Origin: JBGSWL01 sp041752455 | GTDB taxonomy: Bacteria > Pseudomonadota > Alphaproteobacteria > Rhizobiales > Rhizobiaceae | NCBI GenBank assembly: GCA_041752455.1 | Contig: JBGSWL010000054.1 | Coordinates: 1 to 52,847 of the forward strand | Length of the DNA stretch: 52,847 bases | Direction of reading: 5' to 3' | Shown: one piece after another, positions 28,290 through 37,305 of the stretch | Position numbering within the stretch: the stretch's first letter is position 1 | Layout: each line of letters starts with the position of its first letter | Position numbers and translations under genes: made by a program | The notes under the pieces: generated by a model | The model's database searches: none | What the model saw: only the letters and a program-made list of their open reading frames with translations | What the model was told of the DNA's origin: nothing

Positions 28290-28303
28290 CCAAACCGCTT
28301 TGG
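28290..28303. promoter_or_regulatory. LacI-family-like operator candidate upstream of the GH1 gene
   Basis: A 14-base dyad CCAAACCGCTTTGG (six of seven pairs match) lies 33 bases upstream of the glycosidase start. Its form resembles LacI/GalR-type operators such as AAACC-GGTTT. No LacI-type regulator is in the window, so this is tentative. The rest of the 211-base divergent gap shows no other clear element. Confidence 0.35.
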
Positions 28304-28336
28304 GTTATGGTCTGGGCGTTATCTGGAGGCTTGCCT

Positions 28337-29683
28337 ATGACCCGAATGCCGGTTCGTCCGTTGTCTTTCTCACGTGCCGATTTTCCGGCTGATTTTTTGT
28401 TTGGCGTCGCAACCTCCGCCTACCAGATCGAGGGATCATCGTTTGGCGGATGCGGGCCGTCGCACTGGGATACGTTCTCCGCAACACCGGGCAACACCCA
28501 GAATGCCGAAAACGGCGCTATCGCCTGCGACCACTATCACCGGTTCGCAGCAGACCTCGATCTCATTGCAGCAGCCAATATCGACACATACCGGTTCTCG
28601 GTGTCATGGGCGCGGGTCATGCCGGACGGCGTCAACACAAATCCGGAAGGGCTCGACTTCTACGACCGGCTGACAGATGCCATGCTGGCGCGCGGCATCA
28701 AGCCGATGCTGACCCTGCATCACTGGGAACTGCCGGCGGCACTTGCCGACCTTGGCGGCTGGCGCAACCGCGATGTCACCGACCGCTTTGCCGATTATGC
28801 CGCAACGGTTGTAAACCGGATCGGCGACCGGATGCACATGACCGGCACGTTCAACGAGCCGTGGTGCATCACCTGGCTATCGCATTTCCTCGGCTATCAT
28901 GCGCCGGGCCTGCGCGACATTCGCGCCACGGCCCGCGCCATGCACCATGTGCTGGTCGCTCATGGCAAGGCAGTCGATGCCCTGCGTGCCGCCGGCCAGA
29001 CCTCCGTCGGCATCTACCTCAACTTCGAGCCTTGTGAACCGGCCACAGATGCGCCCGCAGACCGTGCAGCCTGCGACCGGTACCATGCCATCTACAACGA
29101 ATGGTTCCTTGGCGCGCTGACCAAGGGCACCTATCCGCAAGGCGCGCTTGATGGCCTTGCGCCGCATATGCCGGACGGATGGGAGGCCGACATGGACCTC
29201 ATCACGCGCCCGATCGATTGGCTCGGCATCAACAACTACACGCGCAAGCTGATCGCCGACGATGGCACCGGCATCTGGCCACATCTCAAGGAGGTAGAGG
29301 GTCCGCTTCCCAAGACTGAAATGGGCTGGGAAATTGCGCCGGACAGCTTCGGCGGTCTCTTGCAGTGGATTGCCGAGAGCCACACCGGCGACCTGCCGCT
29401 GATCATTTCCGAAAACGGCATGGCCAACGACGATCACCTGGTCGATGGCGCGGTCGCAGATGGCGCCCGCATCGCCTATCTCGACAGCCATGTGGCGGCG
29501 ATGCGCACGGCGATGGCCGAGGGTGTGCCGGTCTTCGGCTACACGGTATGGTCGCTCATGGACAATTTCGAATGGTCGCTGGGCTTCGGCAAACGCTTCG
29601 GCATCGTGCATGTTGACTACGACACGCTTGCGCGCACGCCAAAAGCGTCGTGGCATGCGCTGAAACAGACCTTGGAGCGCTGA
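28337..29683 (+). CDS. Glycoside hydrolase family 1 (beta-glucosidase type)
   Basis: This 448-residue retaining glycosidase hydrolyses terminal beta-linked sugars, probably in the cytoplasm as no signal peptide is seen. Family 1 hallmarks: the FLFGVATSAYQIEG motif near residues 20-33, the acid/base Glu174 in TFNEPW, and the nucleophile Glu359 in ISENGM, with the tail HVDYDTLARTPKASW. The ATG at 28337 has a CTGGAGG ribosome-binding site; the ORF continues 21 codons upstream without support. It precedes a PfkB-type sugar kinase by six bases, suggesting a small sugar-use operon. Specificity is inferred as beta-glucosidase. Confidence 0.93.
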   Translation: MTRMPVRPLSFSRADFPADFLFGVATSAYQIEGSSFGGCGPSHWDTFSATPGNTQNAENGAIACDHYHRFAADLDLIAAANIDTYRFSVSWARVMPDGVNTNPEGLDFYDRLTDAMLARGIKPMLTLHHWELPAALADLGGWRNRDVTDRFADYAATVVNRIGDRMHMTGTFNEPWCITWLSHFLGYHAPGLRDIRATARAMHHVLVAHGKAVDALRAAGQTSVGIYLNFEPCEPATDAPADRAACDRYHAIYNEWFLGALTKGTYPQGALDGLAPHMPDGWEADMDLITRPIDWLGINNYTRKLIADDGTGIWPHLKEVEGPLPKTEMGWEIAPDSFGGLLQWIAESHTGDLPLIISENGMANDDHLVDGAVADGARIAYLDSHVAAMRTAMAEGVPVFGYTVWSLMDNFEWSLGFGKRFGIVHVDYDTLARTPKASWHALKQTLER

Positions 29684-29689
29684 ACGACG

Positions 29690-30646
29690 ATGGCCCCTGC
29701 CCCGATTGTCACGGTCACCCTCAATCCGGCGCTCGATTTTGCGGCCGACGTTCCGGAGCTGATCGCCGATGAAAAGCTGCGCTGCGATGACACGACGATG
29801 TTTCCCGGCGGCGGCGGCGTCAATGTCGCGCGCGCCATCCGCAATCTAGGCGGGCATGCGGTCGCCTGCATCGCCTTGGGCGGACCCAATGGCGAGGCGC
29901 TGGAGGTGCTGCTGCGGGCGGAAGGTGTCCACGTCGAACCGGTGCGGCTTGATGTGCAGACCCGCCATTCGCTGTCGATCCGCGAGGTCTCGACCGGAAA
30001 GCTCTATCGCTTCATGCTGCCGGGCACGCCATGGACCCAGATCGTCGAAGCGCAGTTTCTGGCTGCCGTCGGCCCGCATCTGACCGGTTCGCGCTACTGC
30101 GTTCTGTCCGGCTCGATGCCGCCGGGAACCGATGCCGCAACGATCCGGCGTCTTGCCGTCATTTGCGGCAACGCAGGTGCCAAGCTGGTCGTTGATACAT
30201 CCGGGCCGACACTGCGCGCACTGGCGCAGGGCGAGCGCCTCGGAATTTCGATCCTTCGCATGGACGCGGAAGAAGCGCAGGCGAGCACAGTTGCCCATCT
30301 GGTGACGCCGGAAGACTATGCCGATGCGGCACGGCGGATGATCGGACGCGGCGCTGCGGAAACGGTCGTCATCGGCATCGGCGCTGTCGGCAATCTTCTG
30401 GTCAGTGCTGATGGCACGTCCTTGTTCTGTCCGGCCCCGAAGGTTTCCGCGATCAGCCGGGTCGGTGCGGGCGACAGCTTTGTCGGCGCAATGGTGCTGG
30501 CGCTCGCCGATGGCAAAAGCCAGGCGGAGGCGCTTGTGCGCGGCGCGGCGGCAGCGTCCGTCGCTGTCACCAAACCGGGGACCGAACTCTGCGACAAGCA
30601 AGGCACCGATGCCGTGGCCGCGACGCTTGAAGCGGTGCCGATCTGA
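29690..30646 (+). CDS. PfkB-family hexose kinase (6-phosphofructokinase type)
   Basis: This 318-residue kinase phosphorylates a sugar or sugar phosphate. It resembles E. coli PfkB: TVTLNPALDFAADVP at the start, the GGGGVNVARAIRNLGG substrate-binding motif near residues 39-54, and the ATP site VGAGDSFVGAM with catalytic base Asp262. The substrate may be fructose 6-phosphate, fructose 1-phosphate or tagatose 6-phosphate; these cannot be told apart from sequence alone. It starts six bases after the GH1 gene and is very likely cotranscribed. Confidence 0.85.
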   Translation: MAPAPIVTVTLNPALDFAADVPELIADEKLRCDDTTMFPGGGGVNVARAIRNLGGHAVACIALGGPNGEALEVLLRAEGVHVEPVRLDVQTRHSLSIREVSTGKLYRFMLPGTPWTQIVEAQFLAAVGPHLTGSRYCVLSGSMPPGTDAATIRRLAVICGNAGAKLVVDTSGPTLRALAQGERLGISILRMDAEEAQASTVAHLVTPEDYADAARRMIGRGAAETVVIGIGAVGNLLVSADGTSLFCPAPKVSAISRVGAGDSFVGAMVLALADGKSQAEALVRGAAAASVAVTKPGTELCDKQGTDAVAATLEAVPI

Positions 30647-30722
30647 CGCTTCGGCCCTTGCGCCACACGCCTCAGGCGATACGGTGCCAGCAACGCAATC
30701 TGGTCAGGCAATCGGCATCATC

Positions 30723-32306
30723 ATGGCAACTCTGTCTTTTTATGGCGCTGCAGGCACCGTCACCGGCTCCTGCATGCTGGTTGATACCGGCTCAGTACGG
30801 TTTCTTGTCGATTGCGGCATGTTCCAGGGCAACAAGACGGTGCGTGCGCTGAATGACCAAAAGTTTCCGTTCGATCCGGCATCGCTCGATTTCGTGATTC
30901 TGACCCATGCCCATATCGATCATACCGGCCTTTTGCCGAAGCTTGCAAAGGCCGGATACCGGCGTCCGATCCATGCGACGACGCCGACCTGCGACCTTCT
31001 CACCTTCATGATGCCGGATTCGGCCAAGATTCAGGAAGGCAATGCCGACCGGGAGAACCGGAAGCGTCGCCGCAAGGGGCTCGATGACATCGATCCGCTC
31101 TACACGATGGCGGACGCCGACACGGTTCTGGAGTTGCTGCAACCGGTGCGCGGCTATGAAATCTGGTTTGAACCGGCGCCGGGTATTCGCGTGCGCTATT
31201 GGAACGCCGGGCATATTCTGGGTTCAGCGTCGGCTGAAATCCACTTTCCCGACCGGACAACCGGCCGGACGATGCGGATGCTGTTTTCGGGTGATATCGG
31301 GCCGGAAGAAAAGGTCTTCCACCCGGAGCCGGATGCGGCGAGCGGGTTCGACTACCTGATCTGCGAATCCACCTATGGCGACCGCGAGCGCGATGACTAC
31401 ACGCTCGAAACGCGCCGCCAGATGCTGAAGGCCGAACTGGTGCGCGGCCTTGCCGCCGGCGGCAACGTGGTCATTCCCGCCTTTGCCGTCGAGCGCAGCC
31501 AGGAACTGCTGCACGACATCGGCGTGTTGATGGCCAACCGGGAAATTCCCGAGGCGACAGTCTTTCTGGATTCGCCGCTCGCCAAGAATGTGACCGAGGT
31601 CTTCATCAAACATGCCGGTGCGCTGGACGACATCGCGCTTCCTGAAGAGCGGCTCTTTGCCGATCCGCGGTTCCGGCTGGTCGAATCGGTTGAAGAGTCC
31701 AAGGCGATCAACCGCATCAAGGGCGGCGCGATCATCATCTCGGCATCCGGCATGGCGGACGCAGGCCGCATCCAGCATCACATCCGCAATAATGTGGCGC
31801 GTCGGGAATGCACGATCCTGTTCGTCGGTTATCAGGCGCCGGGCACGCTCGGCAATGTTCTGACCAGCGGTGCCGAGATCGTTCGCATCCATGGCAAGGA
31901 ATACACGGTGAACGCTGAAATCCGCCAGCTGGGCAACTATTCCGCCCACGCCGACCAAAGCGAACTGGTCGAGTGGATCGTCGAGCGCGGACCGGTGACC
32001 GGACAGATTTTCTTGAACCATGGTGAAGATGATGCCCGCGAGGTGCTCGCCGACATCCTTGGCGAAAAAGGCATCGACCGCTCGCGCATCGCGATGCCGC
32101 AGTTCGATGAGAGCTACGAACTCACCGCCAGCGGTGAAGCCGTGTCGCAAGGCCGGCCGGAGCCGCGCATCCCGCTCGAAGAACTGCACACCGACTGGAA
32201 CAACGACTACGCAGCCCTGATGGCGGCGCTTACCAAACGGCTGACGTCGGCTACCGATGATGCCGAGCGGCGCGCGATGATCGCACGGTTGAGGAACGCC
32301 CTCTAG
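30723..32306 (+). CDS. MBL-fold, beta-CASP RNA-processing exonuclease-like protein
   Basis: This 527-residue metallo-beta-lactamase-fold protein belongs to the beta-CASP group, which includes CPSF73-type nucleases and bacterial RNA exonucleases. The zinc motif THAHIDH is at residues 61-67, further ligands in FSGDIG and the beta-CASP part (about 200-370, with SASGMADAGRIQHHI) are present, and GNYSAHADQSELVEWI forms the end of the MBL fold. No membrane or signal segment. No strong ribosome-binding site is seen. It follows the sugar kinase by 76 bases and converges with the pseudouridine synthase gene six bases away. Confidence 0.85.
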   Translation: MATLSFYGAAGTVTGSCMLVDTGSVRFLVDCGMFQGNKTVRALNDQKFPFDPASLDFVILTHAHIDHTGLLPKLAKAGYRRPIHATTPTCDLLTFMMPDSAKIQEGNADRENRKRRRKGLDDIDPLYTMADADTVLELLQPVRGYEIWFEPAPGIRVRYWNAGHILGSASAEIHFPDRTTGRTMRMLFSGDIGPEEKVFHPEPDAASGFDYLICESTYGDRERDDYTLETRRQMLKAELVRGLAAGGNVVIPAFAVERSQELLHDIGVLMANREIPEATVFLDSPLAKNVTEVFIKHAGALDDIALPEERLFADPRFRLVESVEESKAINRIKGGAIIISASGMADAGRIQHHIRNNVARRECTILFVGYQAPGTLGNVLTSGAEIVRIHGKEYTVNAEIRQLGNYSAHADQSELVEWIVERGPVTGQIFLNHGEDDAREVLADILGEKGIDRSRIAMPQFDESYELTASGEAVSQGRPEPRIPLEELHTDWNNDYAALMAALTKRLTSATDDAERRAMIARLRNAL

Positions 32307-32312
32307 GCGTCC

Positions 32313-33290
32313 TCAGTCCCGGTCGCCGTCGGCTTCTTCGAGACCCAAAAGGTTGAAGGTCTGGACCATGTGGGCGGGAAGCGGCGCCGTGATGTCTAGC
32401 GTACCGCCAGCCGGATTTGGAATCACGAGGCGGCGCGCGTGCAGGTGCAGCTTCTTCTGGATGCCCCCGGGAAACTCCCAGTTGGGGTCTTCCTCGAAAT
32501 ACTTCGGATCGCCGATGATCGGCGTGCCGTTATGCAGCATGTGGATGCGCAGCTGGTGGGTGCGCCCGGTTTCGGGCTGGAGTTCGAGCCAGGACAGCCG
32601 CTGACCGACATTTTCGATGGTGCGCCACGCGGAGACCGCGTGGTCCGCGTCCGGTTCGCCATGCTTGGCGATTCGCATCTTGTCGCCATCCGGGGTCTGC
32701 TCCTTGACCAGCCAGGTCGAGAGCCGCCCTTCGTGGGGCTTGGGAACGCCTTTGACGATCGCCCAGTAGAGTTTGCGGGTGTCGCGCTTGCGGAAGGCTT
32801 CGGCGAGTTCACGCGCAGCGCCCTTGGTTCGCGCCACGACGAGTACGCCGGATGTGTCACGGTCCAACCGGTGGACGAGACGCGGCTTTTCGCCCTTCTT
32901 GCTGCGAAAGGCCTCCAGCATGCCATCCACATGGCGCGTCAGGCCGGAACCGCCTTGAGTCGCAAGACCCGCCGGCTTGTTGAAGACATAGACCTTGTCA
33001 TCCTCGTAGAGGATCATGCGCGATAGCGCGTCGCCATCTTCGGAGGAGCGCACCGTGTTCATGGTCATCGGTTGGCTGGTGGCTGCCGCCAAAGGCGGCA
33101 CACGCACCGTCTGGCCCGGTTCGACGCGGGTTTCGGCCTTTGCACGTTTGCCATCGAGGCGAACCTGGCCTGTCCGCAGCAGCTTCTGCAACGCGGCAAA
33201 CCCGAGGCCGGGATAGTGCGCCTTGAACCAGCGGTCGAGGCGCATGCCGCCCTCATCGGGGGCGACTGTCTTCTGTTCGATTGTGACCAT
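32313..33290 (-). CDS. RluC/RluD-type 23S rRNA pseudouridine synthase
   Basis: This 325-residue enzyme isomerises uridines of rRNA. It has an N-terminal S4 RNA-binding domain (about residues 16-65, MRLDRWFKAHYPGLG) and the catalytic motif HRLDRDTSG with Asp143 as the nucleophile; the GRTHQLRIHM block completes the site. RluC (sites 955, 2504, 2580 in E. coli) is the best match by domain order, but RluD-type specificity cannot be excluded. The next gene upstream, crcB, ends eight bases before it and is likely cotranscribed. Confidence 0.92.
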   Translation of the reverse strand: MVTIEQKTVAPDEGGMRLDRWFKAHYPGLGFAALQKLLRTGQVRLDGKRAKAETRVEPGQTVRVPPLAAATSQPMTMNTVRSSEDGDALSRMILYEDDKVYVFNKPAGLATQGGSGLTRHVDGMLEAFRSKKGEKPRLVHRLDRDTSGVLVVARTKGAARELAEAFRKRDTRKLYWAIVKGVPKPHEGRLSTWLVKEQTPDGDKMRIAKHGEPDADHAVSAWRTIENVGQRLSWLELQPETGRTHQLRIHMLHNGTPIIGDPKYFEEDPNWEFPGGIQKKLHLHARRLVIPNPAGGTLDITAPLPAHMVQTFNLLGLEEADGDRD

Positions 33291-33298
33291 GGCCTGCC

Positions 33299-33685
33299 CT
33301 ACCCCAAAGCCCGGACGGCTGCCAGCCCCAAGCTGATGGCGATGATCGAGGCAACGACACTGGCCGAAGCGTAGATCAGGGCCGCAGTTGGCTGCCCGCG
33401 CTCGATCAGCGTGATGAAATCAAGCGAAAATGACGAAAAGGTCGTAAAGCCGCCAAGAACGCCGACCGCCAGCAACAGTCTGAGGTTTTCCTGTCCCGGC
33501 CCGCCCCGCTTGGCGAGCCAAGCAACCAGCAATCCCATCAGGAATGAGCCTGCGACATTGACCGTCAGCGTTGCCCACGGAAAGCCGGTGATGCCGGCGG
33601 TCTTGCAGGCCATGCCGACGCCATGGCGGGCCATGGCGCCGATGGCGCCGCCTATACCGACAAGGACAAAGTGCACAAAGCTCAT
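33299..33685 (-). CDS. crcB: Fluoride exporter CrcB/FluC
   Basis: FluC forms a dual-topology dimeric channel that expels fluoride. The 128-residue product has four hydrophobic segments and the conserved VGIGGAIGAMARH start, the TLTVNVAGSFLMG motif with the key Asn, and the GGFTTFSSFS motif near residues 78-87. The ATG at 33683-33685 is preferred; a GTG two codons upstream is possible. A six-base hairpin (33697-33702 with 33708-33713) lies just upstream but does not match the fluoride-riboswitch consensus. It is upstream of the pseudouridine synthase gene. Confidence 0.95.
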   Translation of the reverse strand: MSFVHFVLVGIGGAIGAMARHGVGMACKTAGITGFPWATLTVNVAGSFLMGLLVAWLAKRGGPGQENLRLLLAVGVLGGFTTFSSFSLDFITLIERGQPTAALIYASASVVASIIAISLGLAAVRALG

Positions 33686-33748
33686 CGCCACCGCTTACGC
33701 CAACTTATGGCGTGACAAAAGTGGCGACGGCCCCTGCAATGGCGAATG

Positions 33749-34303
33749 TCAGACTTTGCCGGCGATCACCGGCGCTTCGCGCACGAAGCGGTCGGCAAAC
33801 GCGTCGAGCGCATCCCAGTTGGTGAACTCGTAGTCGCGACTGGTATCGGTCGGCCCGCCCTCGCGCGCCACGATGTGCTTCAGCGCCCAGCGGCGGAAGT
33901 AATCGTACTCTGTGTATTTCAATGCGCCCGCCGCATGGTGAACCGAGACCGGCCACCAGCCGGTCTCCTCACTGAAGGCTTCGACGATCGGATCGAGTTC
34001 GGCGCGCTCGTTCGGATCATCGGAAGCGGCAGTCAGCGACACCGAGAGGAATGCGCCCGGTCTTGCCATCAGGTCGCGGGCATGATCGCGGACATAACGG
34101 CGCAATGCCAACGGATATTGCCCCGCATGAACCGGACCGATGACAATGACGGCAGCGGTCTTGTCGATGCTGAGCGAGACGGGTGGCTGGGAGGCATCGA
34201 TCATGTCGACCGGATGTCCGGTCTTGCGAAGTTGGCGATCGAGATGGGTTGCGATGGTGCGGCTGTGGCCTTCCACCGTGGCATAGATGACAAGCACCCT
34301 CAT
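33749..34303 (-). CDS. HemG-like flavodoxin domain protein
   Basis: This 184-residue protein is a flavodoxin-like FMN binder. The VLVIYATVEGHSRTIA motif at residues 3-18 is the phosphate loop, and VIVIGPVHAGQYP near 53-65 is the second FMN loop; the C-terminal FTNWDALDAFA resembles HemG. In E. coli HemG oxidises protoporphyrinogen IX, but alphaproteobacteria often use HemJ instead, so another role is possible. The ATG at 34301-34303 has an AGGAAAGGA ribosome-binding site seven bases upstream, sequestered in a hairpin. It lies downstream of rarA. Confidence 0.8.
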   Translation of the reverse strand: MRVLVIYATVEGHSRTIATHLDRQLRKTGHPVDMIDASQPPVSLSIDKTAAVIVIGPVHAGQYPLALRRYVRDHARDLMARPGAFLSVSLTAASDDPNERAELDPIVEAFSEETGWWPVSVHHAAGALKYTEYDYFRRWALKHIVAREGGPTDTSRDYEFTNWDALDAFADRFVREAPVIAGKV

Positions 34304-34310
34304 GATGTTG

Positions 34311-34344
34311 TCCTTTCCTGACGTTTCATGACTTTCAGGAAGGA
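34311..34344 (-). promoter_or_regulatory. 5'-leader hairpin covering the ribosome-binding site of the HemG-like gene
   Basis: Arms 34311-34321 and 34335-34344 pair over ten bases with one bulge and enclose the AGGAAAGGA Shine-Dalgarno of the gene starting at 34303. If formed in the mRNA it would block ribosome binding, as in RNA thermometers or autoregulated leaders. No ligand or temperature role is shown. Confidence 0.45.
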
Positions 34345-34404
34345 TAGACCTTTGCCGCCTGGTGCGGATTGATGCGCGTCAAGGGTTTTGCGGACAAAAC
34401 TCGT

Positions 34405-35718
34405 TCAGTCCCCGTTGGCACGGCGGGCGCGCAATGCCTGCCAGTAGTCGAGCCGCTTGGCGATATCCCGTTCAAACCCGCGCTGGACCGGCGCATAGTA
34501 GCGCCGCCGGCCGATCTCCGGCGGGAAATAGTCCTGGCCGGAAAAGGCATCCGGTTCGTCATGATCATAGCGGTAGCCTGCGCCATAACCCTCCTCGCCC
34601 ATCAGCTTTGTCGGGGCGTTGAGGATTTCCTTCGGCGGAAGCAGCGAGCCATTCCGGCGCGCATCAGCCATGGCCGCCTTGAAAGCGGTGTAGACGGCAT
34701 TGGATTTCGGCGCCGTCGCCAGATAGACGCAGGCTTCCGCAAGCGCCAGTTCGCCTTCCGGCGAACCGAGATAGTCATAGGCATCCTTGGCAGCCAGCGT
34801 GATCGCCAGCGCCTGCGGGTCGGCAAGGCCGATGTCTTCGGCGGCCATGCGTACCAGACGCCTGCCGATGAACAGCGGGTTTTCACCGGCATCAAGCATG
34901 CGCGCGAGATAGTAGAGTGCGGCGTCGGGATCCGAGCCGCGCACCGACTTGTGCAGCGCCGAGATCAGGTTGTAGTGGCCGTCCTGGCCTTTGTCGTAGA
35001 CTGGCGCCTGCCGCTGGATGAGTGTGCGAAGACCGGCGGGATCAAGCGTCTCACCGTTGCGCGCCACCCGCCATACGTCATCGGCCAGCGTGAGGATCGC
35101 CCGGCCATCGCCGTCAGCCATTGCCAGAAGCAGATGCCGGGCATCGTCATCGAGCGGCAGCGGGCGGCCGACAGCTGCTTCTGCGCGCGTGAGCAGCGCG
35201 GCAAGGCTCTCCTCGTCATGGCGCTTCAGGGTCAACACGCGGGCGCGCGACAACAGCGCGGCGTTGAGTTCAAAGGACGGGTTCTCGGTCGTTGCGCCGA
35301 TCAGCGTGATTGTCCCGTCTTCCATGACCGGCAGGAAACTGTCCTGCTGGGCCCGGTTGAAGCGATGGATTTCATCGACAAAGAGGATCGTCGCGCGGCC
35401 ATCCTTGCGGCGGGCCCGCGCCGCGTCGAACACCTTCTTCAGATCGGCGACGCCGGAGAATATCGCCGACAGCTGCTCGAAATGCCGGTCTGCCGCCCCG
35501 GCGAGCAGCCGCGCTATGGTGGTCTTTCCGGTGCCGGGCGGCCCCCACAGGATCAGGCTCGGCACCGGCCCGGCGGCCAGCATGCGGGTCAGCGTTCCAT
35601 CGGGGCCGGTCAGGTGCTCCTGCCCCACGACATCGGCGAGCACGTGCGGCCGCAGGCGATCGGCCAGCGGCTTGGACAGTTCCGCCGCACCTTCATCGTC
35701 GGCAAAGAGGCTGTCCAA
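34405..35718 (-). CDS. rarA: Replication-associated recombination protein RarA (MgsA)
   Basis: RarA is a AAA+ ATPase of the clamp-loader-like group that acts at stalled forks. The 437-residue product has Walker A GPPGTGKTT near residues 59-67, Walker B FVDEIHRFN near 113-121, and the MgsA-type C-terminal domain (ALYYLARMLDAGENPLFIGRR, LMGEEGYGAGYRYDHD). I place the start at the TTG at 35716-35718, which gives the usual MDSLFA N-terminus two bases after the degP stop; a GTG 20 codons upstream inside degP is less likely. Translational coupling to the Do-like protease gene is probable. Confidence 0.94.
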   Translation of the reverse strand: MDSLFADDEGAAELSKPLADRLRPHVLADVVGQEHLTGPDGTLTRMLAAGPVPSLILWGPPGTGKTTIARLLAGAADRHFEQLSAIFSGVADLKKVFDAARARRKDGRATILFVDEIHRFNRAQQDSFLPVMEDGTITLIGATTENPSFELNAALLSRARVLTLKRHDEESLAALLTRAEAAVGRPLPLDDDARHLLLAMADGDGRAILTLADDVWRVARNGETLDPAGLRTLIQRQAPVYDKGQDGHYNLISALHKSVRGSDPDAALYYLARMLDAGENPLFIGRRLVRMAAEDIGLADPQALAITLAAKDAYDYLGSPEGELALAEACVYLATAPKSNAVYTAFKAAMADARRNGSLLPPKEILNAPTKLMGEEGYGAGYRYDHDEPDAFSGQDYFPPEIGRRRYYAPVQRGFERDIAKRLDYWQALRARRANGD

Positions 35719-35720
35719 GA

Positions 35721-37220
35721 TCAGAACCGGATGAACTGGTTGATGATCCGGCCACGGCGATTGAGCGTGTAGCGCCACGACCGCTGATCACCGCTGACCG
35801 CATCAACAAGCGCTGCGACATTGCGCATCTCGCGGCCGTTGACGGCCAGAATGACGTCGCCGGGCTGGAGACCTGCCCGCAATGCCGGCGCGTTCTGGCG
35901 GATGTCGATCACCAGAACGCCAAGGTCCGGCGTGCCAAGGTTCAGGCGCTCGGCAAGGCGCGGCGTGATTTCGGTGACGACCGCACCGGTAAACGGCGAA
36001 CGTCCGCCAATGACTGTTTCGCGCGCCGGTCGGTCCTCAGGCACTTTTTCCAGAATGACGCGGACAAGCCGCTCACGCCCGCGCGACAGGGTGCGCAGCG
36101 CGGCAACATTGCCGGGTCCGAGCGTTGCAAGCCGGTAGCCAAGCGCTTCCGGGCTGTCGATGGGCTGGTTGTTGACAGCCAGAACAACCTCGCCCGGTGT
36201 GAGACCAGCGTCATCTGCCGGACCATCCGCCTCGACCTCGACAACGAGCGCGCCGGTCGGCCGATCCATTCCCAGGCTTTCGGCGATGACCGGTGTGACC
36301 GGCTGGAAATCCGCGCCGATCCACGGGCGCTCAAACGCATCGGCACCACCGCGCGCCTGGGCGACGACGGCCTCGACCATGTTGGCAGGAATGGCAAACC
36401 CGATGCCGTTCGAGCCCCCCGAACGGGTGTAGATCGCCGTGTTGATGCCGATCAGGCGGCCATTCATGTCGATCAAGGCGCCACCGGAATTGCCGGGATT
36501 GATGGCCGCGTCGGTCTGGATGAAGAAGCCGAAATCGGAGATGCCGACCCTGGTGCGCGACACCGCCGAAATGATGCCCGACGTCACAGTCTGGCCCACA
36601 CCGAACGGGTTGCCGATGGCGAGCACCAGATCACCCGTGAGGATCTTGTCTGAGTCGCCGAAGCTCAGCGCCGAAAACTCCTGGCGCCCCTCACTGATGC
36701 GAAGAACGGCCAGGTCGGAGCGCTCGTCACGCAGCACGATCTCGCTCTCGAACTCCCGTCCGTCCGACAGCGCAATCCGGATTTCGTCCGCACCGGCAAT
36801 CACATGGTTGTTCGTCACGACCAGGCCGGTAGGGTCGACGATGACCCCCGAACCGAGCGAGGATTGCACGCGCGGCACACCACGAAACTGGTCGCCAAAA
36901 AACTGCTCGAAGAACGGATCACCGGCAAAAGGCGAGCGGCTTTGGACCCGGCGCGCGGCATAGACGTTGACCACCGAGGGCGATGCCTGCGCGACAAGCG
37001 GTGCAAACGACATCTGGATTTCGCGATTGCTGAACGGAACACGGCGCTCGGCAACACCGCTACCGGGCACGCGCGTTTCCGCTTGACGTCCATCGCCGCC
37101 AAGGCCGCGCAAGATCTGGTTGAGCCGGTTTTCGCCTTCGGATTGAGCAAGCGAAGCGCCGGGCAAAAGAAAAGCCAGCGCAATGAGCGCGGCAAAGGCG
37201 CGGCGGACTGCGGTTTTCAT
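35721..37220 (-). CDS. Do-like (DegP/DegQ) periplasmic serine protease
   Basis: This 499-residue HtrA-type protease degrades or chaperones misfolded envelope proteins. A signal peptide ends near Ala25 (ASLA-QS). The trypsin-like domain has His139 (TNNHVI), Asp169 (SDLAVL) and Ser245 (NPGNSGG). Two PDZ domains follow (about 300-390 and 410-490), the second with LGVLVIDIRQNAPALRAGLQ. A Q-linker-like GRQAETRVPGSG precedes the protease. It is just upstream of rarA. DegP and DegQ cannot be told apart here, so I leave the symbol empty. Confidence 0.95.
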   Translation of the reverse strand: MKTAVRRAFAALIALAFLLPGASLAQSEGENRLNQILRGLGGDGRQAETRVPGSGVAERRVPFSNREIQMSFAPLVAQASPSVVNVYAARRVQSRSPFAGDPFFEQFFGDQFRGVPRVQSSLGSGVIVDPTGLVVTNNHVIAGADEIRIALSDGREFESEIVLRDERSDLAVLRISEGRQEFSALSFGDSDKILTGDLVLAIGNPFGVGQTVTSGIISAVSRTRVGISDFGFFIQTDAAINPGNSGGALIDMNGRLIGINTAIYTRSGGSNGIGFAIPANMVEAVVAQARGGADAFERPWIGADFQPVTPVIAESLGMDRPTGALVVEVEADGPADDAGLTPGEVVLAVNNQPIDSPEALGYRLATLGPGNVAALRTLSRGRERLVRVILEKVPEDRPARETVIGGRSPFTGAVVTEITPRLAERLNLGTPDLGVLVIDIRQNAPALRAGLQPGDVILAVNGREMRNVAALVDAVSGDQRSWRYTLNRRGRIINQFIRF

Positions 37221-37252
37221 GGTGGCCTCCGGTTGCTGATGCCCACCCTATA

Positions 37253-37279
37253 ACAAAAAAGGGGCCGCAATGGCCCCTT
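37253..37279 (-). terminator. Intrinsic terminator after rplQ region, minus strand
   Basis: An eight-base stem (37259-37266 with 37272-37279) and five-base loop is followed on the minus strand by a run of T residues ending near 37251. It lies 26 bases past the rplQ stop, closing the ribosomal superoperon, and 33 bases upstream of the Do-like protease gene. Confidence 0.9.
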
Positions 37280-37305
37280 CTTTCCATGCACAGGCGTGCA
37301 AAATA

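Noticed and set aside
33692..33748. Fluoride riboswitch upstream of crcB
   Set aside because: The gap contains only a six-base hairpin and does not match the conserved pseudoknot bases of the crcB motif.
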